DNA of 64,000 bases from Erythrobacter ramosus (lineage in GTDB: Bacteria > Pseudomonadota > Alphaproteobacteria > Sphingomonadales > Sphingomonadaceae). The notes under the pieces were generated by a model. That model saw only the letters and a list, made by a program, of their open reading frames with translations. It was not told the origin of the DNA and did not search any database. Location: NCBI RefSeq assembly GCF_009828055.1, contig NZ_WTYB01000003.1, forward strand, positions 213,642 through 277,641. Reading direction: 5' to 3'. The position numbers were made by a program, and so were the translations under genes. Shown in pieces: positions 53,360-63,803 of this stretch (within the stretch, counting starts at the first letter, position 1; each line of letters begins with the position of its first letter).

Positions 53360-56300
53360 GTGGCTATCGTGGCATATTCTTGCTCACGACGGCTGCCTTG
53401 TGTAATTTTGCTGCATTATCGCCGAGCGTGGGGGATCGCGCACTGCGGGTTTTTGCGAAAATCGGGGGACGGCGTCATTTCTGTCAATACCTTGCTTGCG
53501 AATGCGCCGGCGGCGCTGACCAATCCTGTCCGCACGCGTGCCGACTGGGAGGAGATGCGTGCTGCGGCGCTGGCTGATCCCGGCGCGTTTCATGGGGCGA
53601 TTGCGGCCCGCAACATGCATTGGTTCGTGGGCGATGTCGGCCCGTCCGGCGCTTGGATCGCCAAGGGTGAGGATGGCCGTTGGAGCGGCTGGGATGCCGC
53701 TTCCGCCGCGCCGGTCAGGCCCGATCTGCCCGCTGACTTCACTCCGTGGGCGGCCGGGTTTGACGGATCGAACGCCCCGCATTGGCGCTGGTTCGTCGGC
53801 GGGCGCAGCAATGCCGCCTTCTCTGAACTCGATCGGCACGTGCTCGCCGGGCATGGCGATGAAGCGGCGCTGATCTTCGAAGGTGACCGCTGGGACATGT
53901 CGGCGCTCGGAGGCAAGGGCGCGCCGATTGATTGCTTCAGCGTCAGCCGCAAGCAATTGCTGCTCGAAGTGGCGAAATGCGCCGTCGCGCTAGAGGCGCT
54001 GGGCCTGAAGCCGGGCGACCGCATGGCGCTCAATATGCCGAGCATCGTGCCGCAGATTTACTGGACCGAAGCGGCCAAGCGCATGGGCGTGGTCTATACG
54101 GCGGTGTTCGGGGGGTTCTCCGACAAGACCCTGTCGGACCGCATCGCCGATACCGGGGCGCGGGTGATTGTCACCTCGGATGGTTCCTATCGCAACGCCC
54201 AGGTCGCGGCGTTCAAGAACGCCTATACCGACCCGGCGTTAGATAACTTTGTGCCGGTGACAACGGCGCTTTCGATCCTTTCCGGCCTCGACATGGGTCT
54301 GCCCGCCGCCGATGCGGCCACAATCGTTGATACCGTGCGCGAGGCGCTTGCGGGCGAGATTACCGTCGACCGTTCGGACGTGATGCGCGGCGTGGGCCGG
54401 GCGCTTATCAATCTGGGCGCGGAAAGCCGGATCAGCACGTCTGACGCTGCCCGCGTGCGGATCGCGATTGCCTCCAGCCTCGTCACCCTGCCGCCGCGCG
54501 TGGAGGCGGTGATCGTGTGCCGCCACACGCACCAGCCCGATGTGATCTGGCGCGAGGAGCGTGACCGCTGGAGCCATGAACTGACCGATGCTGCGCTGGT
54601 GACGGTGCTGGACAAGGCGCGCAGCGCAGGCTTTGCGGTGGAGACCGCCGCCGATCTGCTGGCGCTGGAGGGCAGCGATTTCGTCCGCGCGATCTGGGCT
54701 TCGTCCAAGCCGCTGCCGGTCGATGCCGACTACCCGATGTTCTTCATCTACACCTCGGGCAGCACCGGCAAGCCCAAGGGGATCGTCCACTCGCACGGCT
54801 ATGCCGCAGGCGTGGCCGAAACGATGGCGGCCAGCTTCGACGCGCGCCCCGGCGATACGCTGTTCGTGGTCGCCGATCCGGGCTGGATCACGGGTCAGAG
54901 CTACCTGATCTGCGCGCCGCTGATGACGCGGGTCACCAGCCTCGTGTCCGAAGGCTCGCCGGTGTTCCCGCACGCGGGCCGCTTCGCCTCGATGATCGAG
55001 CGCCACAATGTGACGATCTTCAAGGCGGGGGTGACCTTCCTCAAGGCGATCATGTCCGATCCGGCGAACCTCGCCGAGCTCGAACGCTATGACATGAGCG
55101 GGCTGCGCGTCGCGACCTTCTGCGCCGAACCCGTCAGCCCGTCGGTTCAGGCCTTCGGGATGGAGCACGTAACCCCGCGCTACATCAATAGCTACTGGGC
55201 AACCGAGCACGGCGGGATCGCCTGGACGCATATGTTCGGCAACGACGACTTCCCGCTCCGCCCCGATGCCCACGCCTATCCGCTGCCGTGGATCGTCGGC
55301 GATGTCTGGGTCGAGGATGCCGATGCGGCATCGCCCGAAGATGCGCCCTTCACCCGCGCAGACGCAGGCGGCGTGCCGTGGCGACGGGCGGAAATGGGCG
55401 AGAAGGGCGAAATCGTCATCGCCGCGCCCTATCCCTACCTCGCCCGCACGATCTGGGGCGATATCGAAGGCTTCAAGGTGTCCGATGGCCGCGTTGATCC
55501 CGCCTGGCGCGGCGATGCCGCGCGCTGGGAGGATGGCTACTGGCGGCGCTGGAAGGGCGCCTGGGCCTATACGCAGGGCGATTTCGCGATCCAGCATGAC
55601 GACGGCTCGTTCTCGCTCCATGGCCGCTCGGACGACGTCATCAACGTCTCGGGCCACCGCATGGGGACCGAGGAGATCGAAGGCGCGGTGCTGCGCGACA
55701 AGGCGCTCGCGCCGGACTCGCCGGTCGGCAATGTGCTGGTCGTGGGCGCGCCGCACCGCGAAAAGGGGCTGACCCCGCTCGCCTTCGTGGTGCCGGTCGC
55801 GGGGCGCAAGCTCACCCATGAGGACAAGCGCCGGCTGTTCGATCTCGTGCGCACCGAAAAGGGCGCAGTCGCGGTGCCGGCGGACTTCATCGAAGTCTCG
55901 CAGTTCCCCGAGACCCGCAGCGGCAAGTACATGCGCCGCATGGTCCGCGCGCTGGTGGTGGGCGAGGATGTCGGCGACGTCACGACGCTCAGGAACCCCG
56001 AGGCGCTGGACGAGCTGCGCACCGTCATCAATGACTGGCAGCGCAAGCAGCGGATGAGCGACGAACAGGCGCTGTTCGACCGTCACCGCTATTTCCTCGT
56101 CCAGTATAACACGGTGGCACCCGGCAAGCAGGTGGCGACTGTCACGGTCACCAACGCACCGGTCAATGCGCTGAACGAACGCGCGATTGACGAGCTGGTG
56201 CTGGTCACCTCGACACTGGCGCGCGATGATTCTGTGGTCGCGGTGGTGTTCACCGGTGAGGGCACCTCGTCCTTCGTCGCGGGCGCCGACATCCGCCAGA

Positions 56301-58972
56301 TGCTCGAGGAAATCCACACGGTCGACGAGGCGATGGTGCTGCCCAACAACGCGCACCTCGCCTTCCGCACGATCGAGAGCATGAACAAGCCCTGCGTCGC
56401 AGCGGTGCAGGGGGTAGCGCTGGGGGGCGGGATGGAGTTCGCGCTCGCCTGCCATTACCGCATTGCCGAACCCGTGGCGCGCTTCGGCCAGCCCGAAATC
56501 CGGCTGCGGCTGCTGCCCGGCTATGGCGGCACGCAGCGCCTGCCGCGCCTGCTCGCCGACCGGCGCGGGAGCGAAGGGCTGCGCGATGCCCTTGACCTCA
56601 TTCTGGGCGGGCGGAGCATCACGGCCGAGCAGGCCGCGGAGATCGGTGTGGTCGACCAACTGGTCGATGGCGCGCAAGATGCGCTCTCGGCCGCCCATGC
56701 AGCGGTGCGCGATTTCGTGAAGCACGGGCCCGGCAGCGCGCTCGGCTTCGCCTTTGCCGAAAGGCAGGCGGCCACGGTGCGCTGGGAAGGCGCAGCCGAT
56801 GTGTCGCTCGACACGGTGCTGGAGGACGACTTCCTCCAGCGCATCCTGCGGCAGCTCGAATGGGCGGGCCGCGACGTGGCGGGGGCGAGGGCACTGGATG
56901 CGGTGCGCACGGGGCTGGAACACGGCATCACTCAAGGCACGGCGCGCGAGGCGAAGCTGTTCGCCGAAGCCATCGTCGATCCCGAAGGCGGCAAGACCGG
57001 TATCCGCCAGTTCATGGACAAGATTGCGCCCCCGCTACCGGTGCGGCGCGATGGCGTGTGGATTGATGCCGAGCACGAGATGCGTGCTCAGGCATTGGAA
57101 GCAGCAGGCGATCTGCTTCCTGTGGGAGCGCCGTTTTATCCCGGCGTGACCCCGATCCCGCGTCACCAATATGCCTTCGGCATCGCCCGCGATCCCGATA
57201 CCGGCCAGCCCCGCTTCGGCCCCCCGGCGAGCCACGAAAAGGAGCTGATCGTCAGCGTACCCGAGCCCGCGCCCAACGAGGCGCTGCTCTATATGCTGAC
57301 CAGCGAGGTCAACTTCAACGACATCTGGGCGCTGACCGGTATTCCGGTCTCGCCGTTCGATAGCCATGAAGAAGACGTGCAGATCACTGGCTCGGGCGGG
57401 ATTGCGCTTGTTGCCGCGCTCGGGTCCGAGACGCGGGCGCAGGGGCGGATCAAGGTCGGTGATTTGGTGACGGTCTATTCGGGGACGAACGACCTGCTCA
57501 GCCCGCTGGTCGGCAATGATCCGATGTATGCGGATTTCTCGATCCAGGGCTACGAGACCGAGACCGGCAGCCATGCGCAGTTCCTGACGGTGCAGGCGCC
57601 ACAGATGCACAAGGTGCCGCCGGACCTCACGCTGGAGCAGGCGGGGAGCTATGTGCTCAACCTTGGCACGATTGCGCGCTGCCTGTTCACAACCCTGCAA
57701 ATCGCACCGGGACGGACGCTGTTCGTCGAGGGCGCGGCCACGGGGACCGGGCTTGATGCCCTGCGCTCCTCCGTGCGCACGGGCTTGCAGGTGACGGGCC
57801 TCGTTTCCTCGGAAGAACGCGCGCAGTTCATCACTGGGGTGCAAGGCGCGGTCGGGGCGATCAACCGCAAGGATGCGCGCTTTGCTGGCCTCTATTCGGT
57901 GGTGCCTGAGGACAAGGCCGAAGCCATCGCTTGGGAAGCCGCGGGCGCTCCGCTGGTTGAGGAGTTCAAGGCGCTCAACGGTGGAAAGCTCGCCGATTAT
58001 GTCGTCAGCCACGCAGGCGAGACCGCCTTCCCGCGCTCGTTCCAATTGCTGGCAGAGGGCGGTACGCTCGCCTTCTACGGCGCGTCGTCAGGCTACCATT
58101 TCAGCTTCATGGGCAAGCCGGGGACTGCCACGCCTGAGGAAATGCTCCGCCGTGCTGCGCTGCGGGGAGGTGAGGCGGTGCTGATCTTCTACGGGCCGGG
58201 ATCGAGCGAATTGCTCGACGAGACCGGGCTCGAAATGATCGAGGCCGCGCGGCGCTTCAACGCCCGCAGCGTCATCGCCACTACCACCGACGGCCAGCGT
58301 GAATTCCTGCAATCGCTCGGGCTTGAGGATGCGATCGAAGGCATCGTCAGCCTCGAAGCCATCCGCAGGCGTGAGGGGGCCAATTTCTACTGGCCGGACA
58401 CCATGCCGCGTCTGCCCGATGCCAAGGCCGATATCGAGATCTTCAAGGCCGCCGTGCGCGACTATCAAGACCGGGTGATGAAGCCGTTCGGCTCGGCCGT
58501 GGGCAAGATCCTGCGCTCGCCCGACAATCCGCGCGGTAGCCCCGATCTGGTGTTCGAACGCGCTGGACAGGACACGCTCGGCATCTCAACCTCGCTGGTG
58601 AAGCCCTTCACCGGGCGGGTGATCTTCGCCGAAGACCTGACCGGTTGCCGCTTCACCTTCTACGCCCCGCAGGTCTGGACCCGCCAGCGCCGCATCTTCA
58701 TGCCCACCGCCAACATCTTCGGCACGCACTTGTGCAACGCCTATGAAGTCGCGCGGATGAACGACATGATCGCGGCCGGGCTGCTCGAAGTGACCGAACC
58801 GGAAGTGGTGCCGTGGGATGGTTTGCCCGAAGCGCACCAAGCGATGTGGGATAACCGGCACACCGGCTCGACCTATGTGGTCAACCATGCACTGCCCGAA
58901 ATGGGCTTGCGCAGCCGCGACGCGCTCCTGGAAGCATGGGCCGCGCAAGGAACCGGGGAACCGGAACCGTAA
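53360..58972 (+). CDS. pcs: Trifunctional propionyl-CoA synthase
   Basis: Converts 3-hydroxypropionate, ATP, CoA and NADPH to propionyl-CoA through 3-hydroxypropionyl-CoA and acryloyl-CoA inside one polypeptide. At up to 1870 residues it is similar in size to the Chloroflexus enzyme (about 1820). Domain order is: acyl-CoA synthetase (about residues 75-930, P-loop YTSGSTGKPKG at 464-474, A10 lysine Lys856 in SGKYMRR); enoyl-CoA hydratase (about 940-1230, catalytic Glu1026 in GGGMEF and Glu1046 in QPEIRL, spaced 20 as in known hydratases); and an MDR enoyl-CoA reductase (about 1265-1870, NFNDIW and VEGAATGTG). The start is uncertain: GTG 53360, a TTG at 53492, or an ATT at 53477 after GGGGGA. 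Confidence 0.93.
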   Translation: MAIVAYSCSRRLPCVILLHYRRAWGIAHCGFLRKSGDGVISVNTLLANAPAALTNPVRTRADWEEMRAAALADPGAFHGAIAARNMHWFVGDVGPSGAWIAKGEDGRWSGWDAASAAPVRPDLPADFTPWAAGFDGSNAPHWRWFVGGRSNAAFSELDRHVLAGHGDEAALIFEGDRWDMSALGGKGAPIDCFSVSRKQLLLEVAKCAVALEALGLKPGDRMALNMPSIVPQIYWTEAAKRMGVVYTAVFGGFSDKTLSDRIADTGARVIVTSDGSYRNAQVAAFKNAYTDPALDNFVPVTTALSILSGLDMGLPAADAATIVDTVREALAGEITVDRSDVMRGVGRALINLGAESRISTSDAARVRIAIASSLVTLPPRVEAVIVCRHTHQPDVIWREERDRWSHELTDAALVTVLDKARSAGFAVETAADLLALEGSDFVRAIWASSKPLPVDADYPMFFIYTSGSTGKPKGIVHSHGYAAGVAETMAASFDARPGDTLFVVADPGWITGQSYLICAPLMTRVTSLVSEGSPVFPHAGRFASMIERHNVTIFKAGVTFLKAIMSDPANLAELERYDMSGLRVATFCAEPVSPSVQAFGMEHVTPRYINSYWATEHGGIAWTHMFGNDDFPLRPDAHAYPLPWIVGDVWVEDADAASPEDAPFTRADAGGVPWRRAEMGEKGEIVIAAPYPYLARTIWGDIEGFKVSDGRVDPAWRGDAARWEDGYWRRWKGAWAYTQGDFAIQHDDGSFSLHGRSDDVINVSGHRMGTEEIEGAVLRDKALAPDSPVGNVLVVGAPHREKGLTPLAFVVPVAGRKLTHEDKRRLFDLVRTEKGAVAVPADFIEVSQFPETRSGKYMRRMVRALVVGEDVGDVTTLRNPEALDELRTVINDWQRKQRMSDEQALFDRHRYFLVQYNTVAPGKQVATVTVTNAPVNALNERAIDELVLVTSTLARDDSVVAVVFTGEGTSSFVAGADIRQMLEEIHTVDEAMVLPNNAHLAFRTIESMNKPCVAAVQGVALGGGMEFALACHYRIAEPVARFGQPEIRLRLLPGYGGTQRLPRLLADRRGSEGLRDALDLILGGRSITAEQAAEIGVVDQLVDGAQDALSAAHAAVRDFVKHGPGSALGFAFAERQAATVRWEGAADVSLDTVLEDDFLQRILRQLEWAGRDVAGARALDAVRTGLEHGITQGTAREAKLFAEAIVDPEGGKTGIRQFMDKIAPPLPVRRDGVWIDAEHEMRAQALEAAGDLLPVGAPFYPGVTPIPRHQYAFGIARDPDTGQPRFGPPASHEKELIVSVPEPAPNEALLYMLTSEVNFNDIWALTGIPVSPFDSHEEDVQITGSGGIALVAALGSETRAQGRIKVGDLVTVYSGTNDLLSPLVGNDPMYADFSIQGYETETGSHAQFLTVQAPQMHKVPPDLTLEQAGSYVLNLGTIARCLFTTLQIAPGRTLFVEGAATGTGLDALRSSVRTGLQVTGLVSSEERAQFITGVQGAVGAINRKDARFAGLYSVVPEDKAEAIAWEAAGAPLVEEFKALNGGKLADYVVSHAGETAFPRSFQLLAEGGTLAFYGASSGYHFSFMGKPGTATPEEMLRRAALRGGEAVLIFYGPGSSELLDETGLEMIEAARRFNARSVIATTTDGQREFLQSLGLEDAIEGIVSLEAIRRREGANFYWPDTMPRLPDAKADIEIFKAAVRDYQDRVMKPFGSAVGKILRSPDNPRGSPDLVFERAGQDTLGISTSLVKPFTGRVIFAEDLTGCRFTFYAPQVWTRQRRIFMPTANIFGTHLCNAYEVARMNDMIAAGLLEVTEPEVVPWDGLPEAHQAMWDNRHTGSTYVVNHALPEMGLRSRDALLEAWAAQGTGEPEP

Positions 58973-59076
58973 CGCGTGCGTTGCGACAATTGAAACGTTC
59001 TTCGCTCTCCTCCCCAGAGATTGAACGATCCGGCAAGCCAACGTCGCTTGCGTTATAATTTTGTGAGGAGAGTGCT

Positions 59077-62000
59077 ATGGCCGCGTCCAAGCCGAAGACC
59101 AAAGCTGCGCCTGCTGAAACGACCACGGGCCGCCTCGCTGGCAAGATAGCCGTCGTCACCGGCGCGGCTGGCAATCTGGGCGGGCATATCGTCACGCACT
59201 ACCTTGCAGAAGGCGCAACCGTCGTGATGACGGGCCGCACGCCCGACCGCACCAAGGCGTCGGCGGACGCGCTGATCAAGGCGACTGGCGCTGACCCCGC
59301 TCGGCTTGCCACAGTTGCGCTCGATGGCGGGGACATCGCCTCGGTACGCGCGGCGATTGCCGAGGTGGTGGCGAAGTTCGGGCGGATCGACATCCTGGTC
59401 AACAACGCTGGCAGTGCCGGGCCCAAGCAGCCGATCGAGAACCTGCCGCTCTCCGCCGATGAACTCGCCGCGCTCCAGAAGCAGGGCAGCACCGACAGCG
59501 AGACTGTGGGCGATGCGCTGCGCAATATCTTCGGTGTTGCCTGGAACGTCGCGCGCGTTGCGGCGGAGCATATCCCCGAGGGCGGGTCGATCATCAACGT
59601 CTCGACTATCTTCAGCCGCACGCCCTATTACGCGCGTGCCGCCTATGTCGTGCCCAAGGCGGCGATGAATGCGTGGAGCCGTGAACTCAGTCTTGAGCTC
59701 GGCCCCAAGGGCATCCGCGTCAACCTCGTGTATCCCGGCCCGATCGAGAGCGAGCGCATCCGCAACGTCTTCGCCGCGATGGACACCGCGCGCGGGGACG
59801 CGGCGGGTACCACCGCCACGCAATTCTTCGACATGATGAGCCTGGAGCGGGCCACCGGCGGCAACGATAAGGCCAAGACCTTCCCGACGCCGACTGACAT
59901 CGCGACCACCTGCGTGTTCCTCGGCTCGGATGAGAGCGCGGCCTATAACGGTCACGATTTCGAGGTCACCCACGGGATGAGCGTGCGCAAGGAGCAGCGC
60001 TCGACCTATCTGGCACGCCCCACCATGCGCTCGATGGACGGCACCGGCCTTGCCGTGCTGATCGCGGCGGGCGACAATTTCGAAGAGGCGCTGGAAATCG
60101 CGCAGGTGCAATTGGCATGCGGGGCCGAGGTTGTCCTTGGCCTGCCGCGCGCTGCCGATGTTGCCATTGCCGAGAAGCGCTGCAAGGCGCTGGGCCTGTC
60201 GGACAAGCTCGCCATCATCCGCTTCAGCCGCAAGGACTCGGCGGGCATGGAAGAGGCGCTGGAGGATTACACCAAGGGCGGCACGCCGGTCAGCGGGGCG
60301 CTGTTCTTGCCCGCCCTGAGCGCAGGCGAGTTGGCCGGAGCAATCACCGAGGCGGATGACAACGTGGTCGAAGCGCTGATGGATGCCGAGCTCGCGGGCA
60401 ACATGGCTCTGGCGCGGACCCTCAGCCGGTATTGGAAGCGCCACGACAACCTGCTGCAGCCGCCACGCTTCGTGTTCCTCAGCCATGCCAGCGACGGGAA
60501 GGGCGACATCTATGGCCACATCCTGCGCGCCGCGACCGAACAGCTGATCCGCATCTGGCGCGACGAGAGCGAAATTGACACCGCCCACGGGCGTCGTCGC
60601 CAAGCGGAGTGGGGCAACCAGATCGTCCGCTTCACCAATACCGAAGCCGAGAACATCCGCTTCACCGCTGGCCATGCTGCGCGCATTTTGCTCAAGGAAA
60701 GCAAACTCGGCGAAATCACGCTCTATGTCCCGTCGAACATCGGCGAGGCGACCGGTGCGCGCAAAGCGATGCCGGGGTTCAGCGAGAACATCACCGGCCT
60801 GCATCTGGGCAAGGTCGCGCTGATCACTGGCGGTTCGGCGGGGATCGGCGGGCAGGTGGCGCGGCTTCTGGCGCTCGCTGGCGGTAAGGTGATGATGGTC
60901 GCGCGGCGCGAAAGCGAGCTGGCCGTCGCCCGCGCGCGGATCGTGTCCGAGCTTGAGGACATCGGGTTCGCCGGCGTCGAACGCCGGGTGCAAACGCTTG
61001 CCAATGTCGACGTCAGCAATTTCGAGAGCCTCAAGGGCGCGGTCGACGCGACGCTGAAGGCCTTCGGGCGGATCGACTACCTCATCAACAACGCAGGGGT
61101 TGCGGGCGCGGAGGACATGGTCGTCGACATGGGGGTCGACGCCTGGAATTACACGCTCGATGCAAACCTCGTGTCGAATTACTTCCTGATGCACCACGTT
61201 GCGCCGCTGATGAAGGCGCAAGGGTCGGGCTACATCCTCAACGTCTCGTCCTATTTCGGCGGCGAGAAATATCTCGCGGTGGCTTACCCCAACCGCGCCG
61301 ATTACGCGGTCTCCAAGGCCGGGCAACGCGCAATGGTCGAAAGCATGGCGCGCTATCTCGGGCCTGAGGTGCAGTTCAACGCGATTGCGCCCGGCCCCGT
61401 GGACGGCGACCGCCTCTCCGGCACCGGCGGCAAGCCCGGGCTGTTCGAGCGGCGCGGCAAGCTGATCCTGGAAAACAAGCGCCTCAACGCCGTTCACGCC
61501 GCCGCGATCAAGGCGATCCGGCGCGGGGTGCGGGTCGAGGCGGTGCTTGCGCGGCTCGCTCGCAATGACACCACCAAGATGAGCCATGACACCAACAACC
61601 CGCGCGAGTTGCGCGAGTTGGCACTGGCTTGCGCGCGCGAAGGCGACGGGGCCTGCACCTGGGATCAGTACCTGCTCACCCCCACCATCGCCGCCGCGCT
61701 GATCGGGCGGCTGCGGCAGGCGGGCCTGTTCCTCGATGCGCCCGAGTGGAATGACCGCCCCGCCACGCCGGAAAGCGATGCCGACTGGCTGCTGCGCGCA
61801 CCGCCCGAAGATGCGCCCTTCCTCCCCGCCGACAAGATCGCAGTGGAGGCCAAGAAAGTCGGCACCGGGGTGCTGTCCAAGCTCTATCTCGGCAAGATGC
61901 CGACCGAGCATGACGTCGCGCAGGCGACCGTGTTCTTCCTCGCCGACCGCGCGGTTTCGGGTGAAACCTTCATGCCCTCAGGTGGCCTTAGCGTGGAACG

Positions 62001-62772
62001 CTCCACCACCGAGCGCGAGCTGTTCGGCTCGCCCAAGCAGGAGCGGCTTGACCAGATGCGCGGCAAGACGGTGTGGATCATCGGCGAACATCTCGTCGAT
62101 TACCTCGCCGAGACCGCACGTGCCTTCATCGAGGATTGCCATGTCGCCAACGTGGTGCTGATAACCCGCACCGCTGAAGGCTTTGAGGCGATCAAGGCGC
62201 AGCTTGATCCAGACACCGCCGCCTCGCTCACCTCGCTGGTGAAGACCACCGACATCGAAGCCGCGATGGACGAGGCGCTGACCGAGTGGGGCAAGCCGAC
62301 CACGATCCTCTCGACGCCGTTTGCCGCGTTGCCGGGCAAGCTGTTCGGGCAGGACGATCCGCTCACGCCCGAGGAATTCCGCACCGTGGTGGCTGACAAC
62401 CTCACCCACCACTTCCGCGTCTCGCGCCGGGCGTCGCTCTATGATGATTGCCAGCTGGTGCTGACCAGCCCCGACGTTCCGATGGGCGACAAGTCCCCGG
62501 CCTTTGCGCTGGCGAACTTCATCAAGACCACGCTCCACGCCTTCACCGCGACCCTTGCCGTGGAAAATGAGCGCTTGGTGCATGACGTGCCGGTCAATCA
62601 GATCAACCTGACCCGCCGGGTGCAGTCCGAAGAGCCGCGCGACTTGGACGAGCATCTGGAAGAGGTGCGCCGTTTCGCTCGCGCGGTGCTGCTGGTCGGC
62701 GCGCCGTTGCCGGATGCGGAAGACTCGCGCTACCGTGCGCGGATCTATCGCGGTATGTCGATGACGGTCTGA
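59077..62772 (+). CDS. mcr: Bifunctional malonyl-CoA reductase
   Basis: Reduces malonyl-CoA with two NADPH to 3-hydroxypropionate through malonate semialdehyde. At 1231 residues it is close to the Chloroflexus enzyme (about 1220). It has two SDR halves. The N-terminal half has TGAAGNLG at 28-35, NNAG at 109-112 and Tyr190/Lys194 in YVVPK (semialdehyde reduction). The C-terminal half has TGGSAGIG at 584-591, INNAGVAG and Tyr743/Lys747 in YAVSK (CoA-ester reduction). All catalytic pairs are intact. The gene follows pcs by 104 bases and has its own possible -10 TATAAT (59054-59059) and a GAGGAGAG ribosome-binding site. Family membership is very clear. Confidence 0.94.
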   Translation: MAASKPKTKAAPAETTTGRLAGKIAVVTGAAGNLGGHIVTHYLAEGATVVMTGRTPDRTKASADALIKATGADPARLATVALDGGDIASVRAAIAEVVAKFGRIDILVNNAGSAGPKQPIENLPLSADELAALQKQGSTDSETVGDALRNIFGVAWNVARVAAEHIPEGGSIINVSTIFSRTPYYARAAYVVPKAAMNAWSRELSLELGPKGIRVNLVYPGPIESERIRNVFAAMDTARGDAAGTTATQFFDMMSLERATGGNDKAKTFPTPTDIATTCVFLGSDESAAYNGHDFEVTHGMSVRKEQRSTYLARPTMRSMDGTGLAVLIAAGDNFEEALEIAQVQLACGAEVVLGLPRAADVAIAEKRCKALGLSDKLAIIRFSRKDSAGMEEALEDYTKGGTPVSGALFLPALSAGELAGAITEADDNVVEALMDAELAGNMALARTLSRYWKRHDNLLQPPRFVFLSHASDGKGDIYGHILRAATEQLIRIWRDESEIDTAHGRRRQAEWGNQIVRFTNTEAENIRFTAGHAARILLKESKLGEITLYVPSNIGEATGARKAMPGFSENITGLHLGKVALITGGSAGIGGQVARLLALAGGKVMMVARRESELAVARARIVSELEDIGFAGVERRVQTLANVDVSNFESLKGAVDATLKAFGRIDYLINNAGVAGAEDMVVDMGVDAWNYTLDANLVSNYFLMHHVAPLMKAQGSGYILNVSSYFGGEKYLAVAYPNRADYAVSKAGQRAMVESMARYLGPEVQFNAIAPGPVDGDRLSGTGGKPGLFERRGKLILENKRLNAVHAAAIKAIRRGVRVEAVLARLARNDTTKMSHDTNNPRELRELALACAREGDGACTWDQYLLTPTIAAALIGRLRQAGLFLDAPEWNDRPATPESDADWLLRAPPEDAPFLPADKIAVEAKKVGTGVLSKLYLGKMPTEHDVAQATVFFLADRAVSGETFMPSGGLSVERSTTERELFGSPKQERLDQMRGKTVWIIGEHLVDYLAETARAFIEDCHVANVVLITRTAEGFEAIKAQLDPDTAASLTSLVKTTDIEAAMDEALTEWGKPTTILSTPFAALPGKLFGQDDPLTPEEFRTVVADNLTHHFRVSRRASLYDDCQLVLTSPDVPMGDKSPAFALANFIKTTLHAFTATLAVENERLVHDVPVNQINLTRRVQSEEPRDLDEHLEEVRRFARAVLLVGAPLPDAEDSRYRARIYRGMSMTV

Positions 62773-62800
62773 CGCGGGGCGCTGGAAGATTGGGGGGGCG

Positions 62801-63727
62801 ATGATCCAGTATCTGCCGTTCGAAAAGCCGATCGAGGCGCTCGACAAGCATGTGGCGGAGCTTTCTGCCCATGCCGAAGGCACCGAGGAAGCCCGGATGC
62901 TGCGCGAGCGGGCGGACAAGCTGCTCGCGGACACCTATGCGCGCCTCACCCCGTGGCAGCGCACGCTGGTCGCCCGCCATCCCCAGCGCCCCCGGTTCGA
63001 AAAACTGGTGGCGGGGCTGTTCGAGGACTTCCTGCCGATCGCGGGCGACCGTGTGTTCGGGGACGATCAGGCGATCATCGGCGGCTTTGCCCGGTTCGAA
63101 GGCCGCAAGGTGGTGGTGATCGGCCATGTGAAGGGTGAGGATACGCCGGGCCGGCTGAAGCACAATTTCGGCATGGCGCGACCCGAGGGCTATCGCAAGG
63201 CGATCCGGCTGATGGAACTCGCTGACCGTTTTGGCCTGCCGGTGGTGACGCTGGTCGACACTCCGGGAGCCTTCCCCGGTGTCGATGCCGAAGCGCGTGG
63301 GCAGGCCGAAGCCATCGCCCGCTCGACCGAGGCGTGCCTTGCCTTGGGCGTGCCGCTGATTGCCGTCATCATCGGTGAGGGCGGATCGGGCGGGGCGGTG
63401 GCGTTGGCGGCAGCCAACCGGGTGCTGATGATGGAACACGCGGTCTATTCGGTGATCTCGCCCGAAGGCTGCGCCTCAATCCTGTGGCGCAGCGCCGCGC
63501 AGGCTGCGACCGCAGCCGAGGCGATGCGGGTGACGGCGGGCGACCTGCTCAAATTGGGCGTGATCCACCGCATCGTTTACGAACCGCGCGGCGGCGCGCA
63601 CCGGGATGCTGCCGAGACCGTCAAGCGCCTGACTCTCGCCCTGCGCGCGGAACTGAACGCGCTGTCGGCGCTGACGCCCGCCGAACTGCGGTGCGAGCGT
63701 GAGGAATTTTTCCTGCGCTTGGGATAG
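62801..63727 (+). CDS. accA: Acetyl-CoA carboxylase carboxyltransferase alpha subunit
   Basis: With AccD it transfers the carboxyl group from carboxybiotin to acetyl-CoA, giving malonyl-CoA for fatty acids and, here, a substrate for Mcr. The 308-residue protein has the AccA features [15 protein letters not shown] at the N-terminus, [61 protein letters not shown] and a C-terminal helical end. It lies 28 bases after mcr, so it is probably co-transcribed. Whether this is the only accA in the genome cannot be seen from the window. Confidence 0.95.
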   Translation: MIQYLPFEKPIEALDKHVAELSAHAEGTEEARMLRERADKLLADTYARLTPWQRTLVARHPQRPRFEKLVAGLFEDFLPIAGDRVFGDDQAIIGGFARFEGRKVVVIGHVKGEDTPGRLKHNFGMARPEGYRKAIRLMELADRFGLPVVTLVDTPGAFPGVDAEARGQAEAIARSTEACLALGVPLIAVIIGEGGSGGAVALAAANRVLMMEHAVYSVISPEGCASILWRSAAQAATAAEAMRVTAGDLLKLGVIHRIVYEPRGGAHRDAAETVKRLTLALRAELNALSALTPAELRCEREEFFLRLG

Positions 63728-63803
63728 GCTCCGGGCATTTCGAACCGCGCTGAAGCCCCGGTGAAGCCGAGGGACTGGCGGATTCACTCCATGTTCATGG
63801 CCC

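Noticed and set aside
54239..56935. An 898-codon open frame antisense to pcs
   Set aside because: It mirrors the codon phase of a clearly real gene with intact domains; high GC at third positions removes stops on the opposite strand. The protein has no recognisable domain.
59053..61911. A 952-codon open frame antisense to mcr
   Set aside because: Same explanation: a shadow of a conserved gene in a GC-rich genome, rich in R, G, A and H and without motifs.
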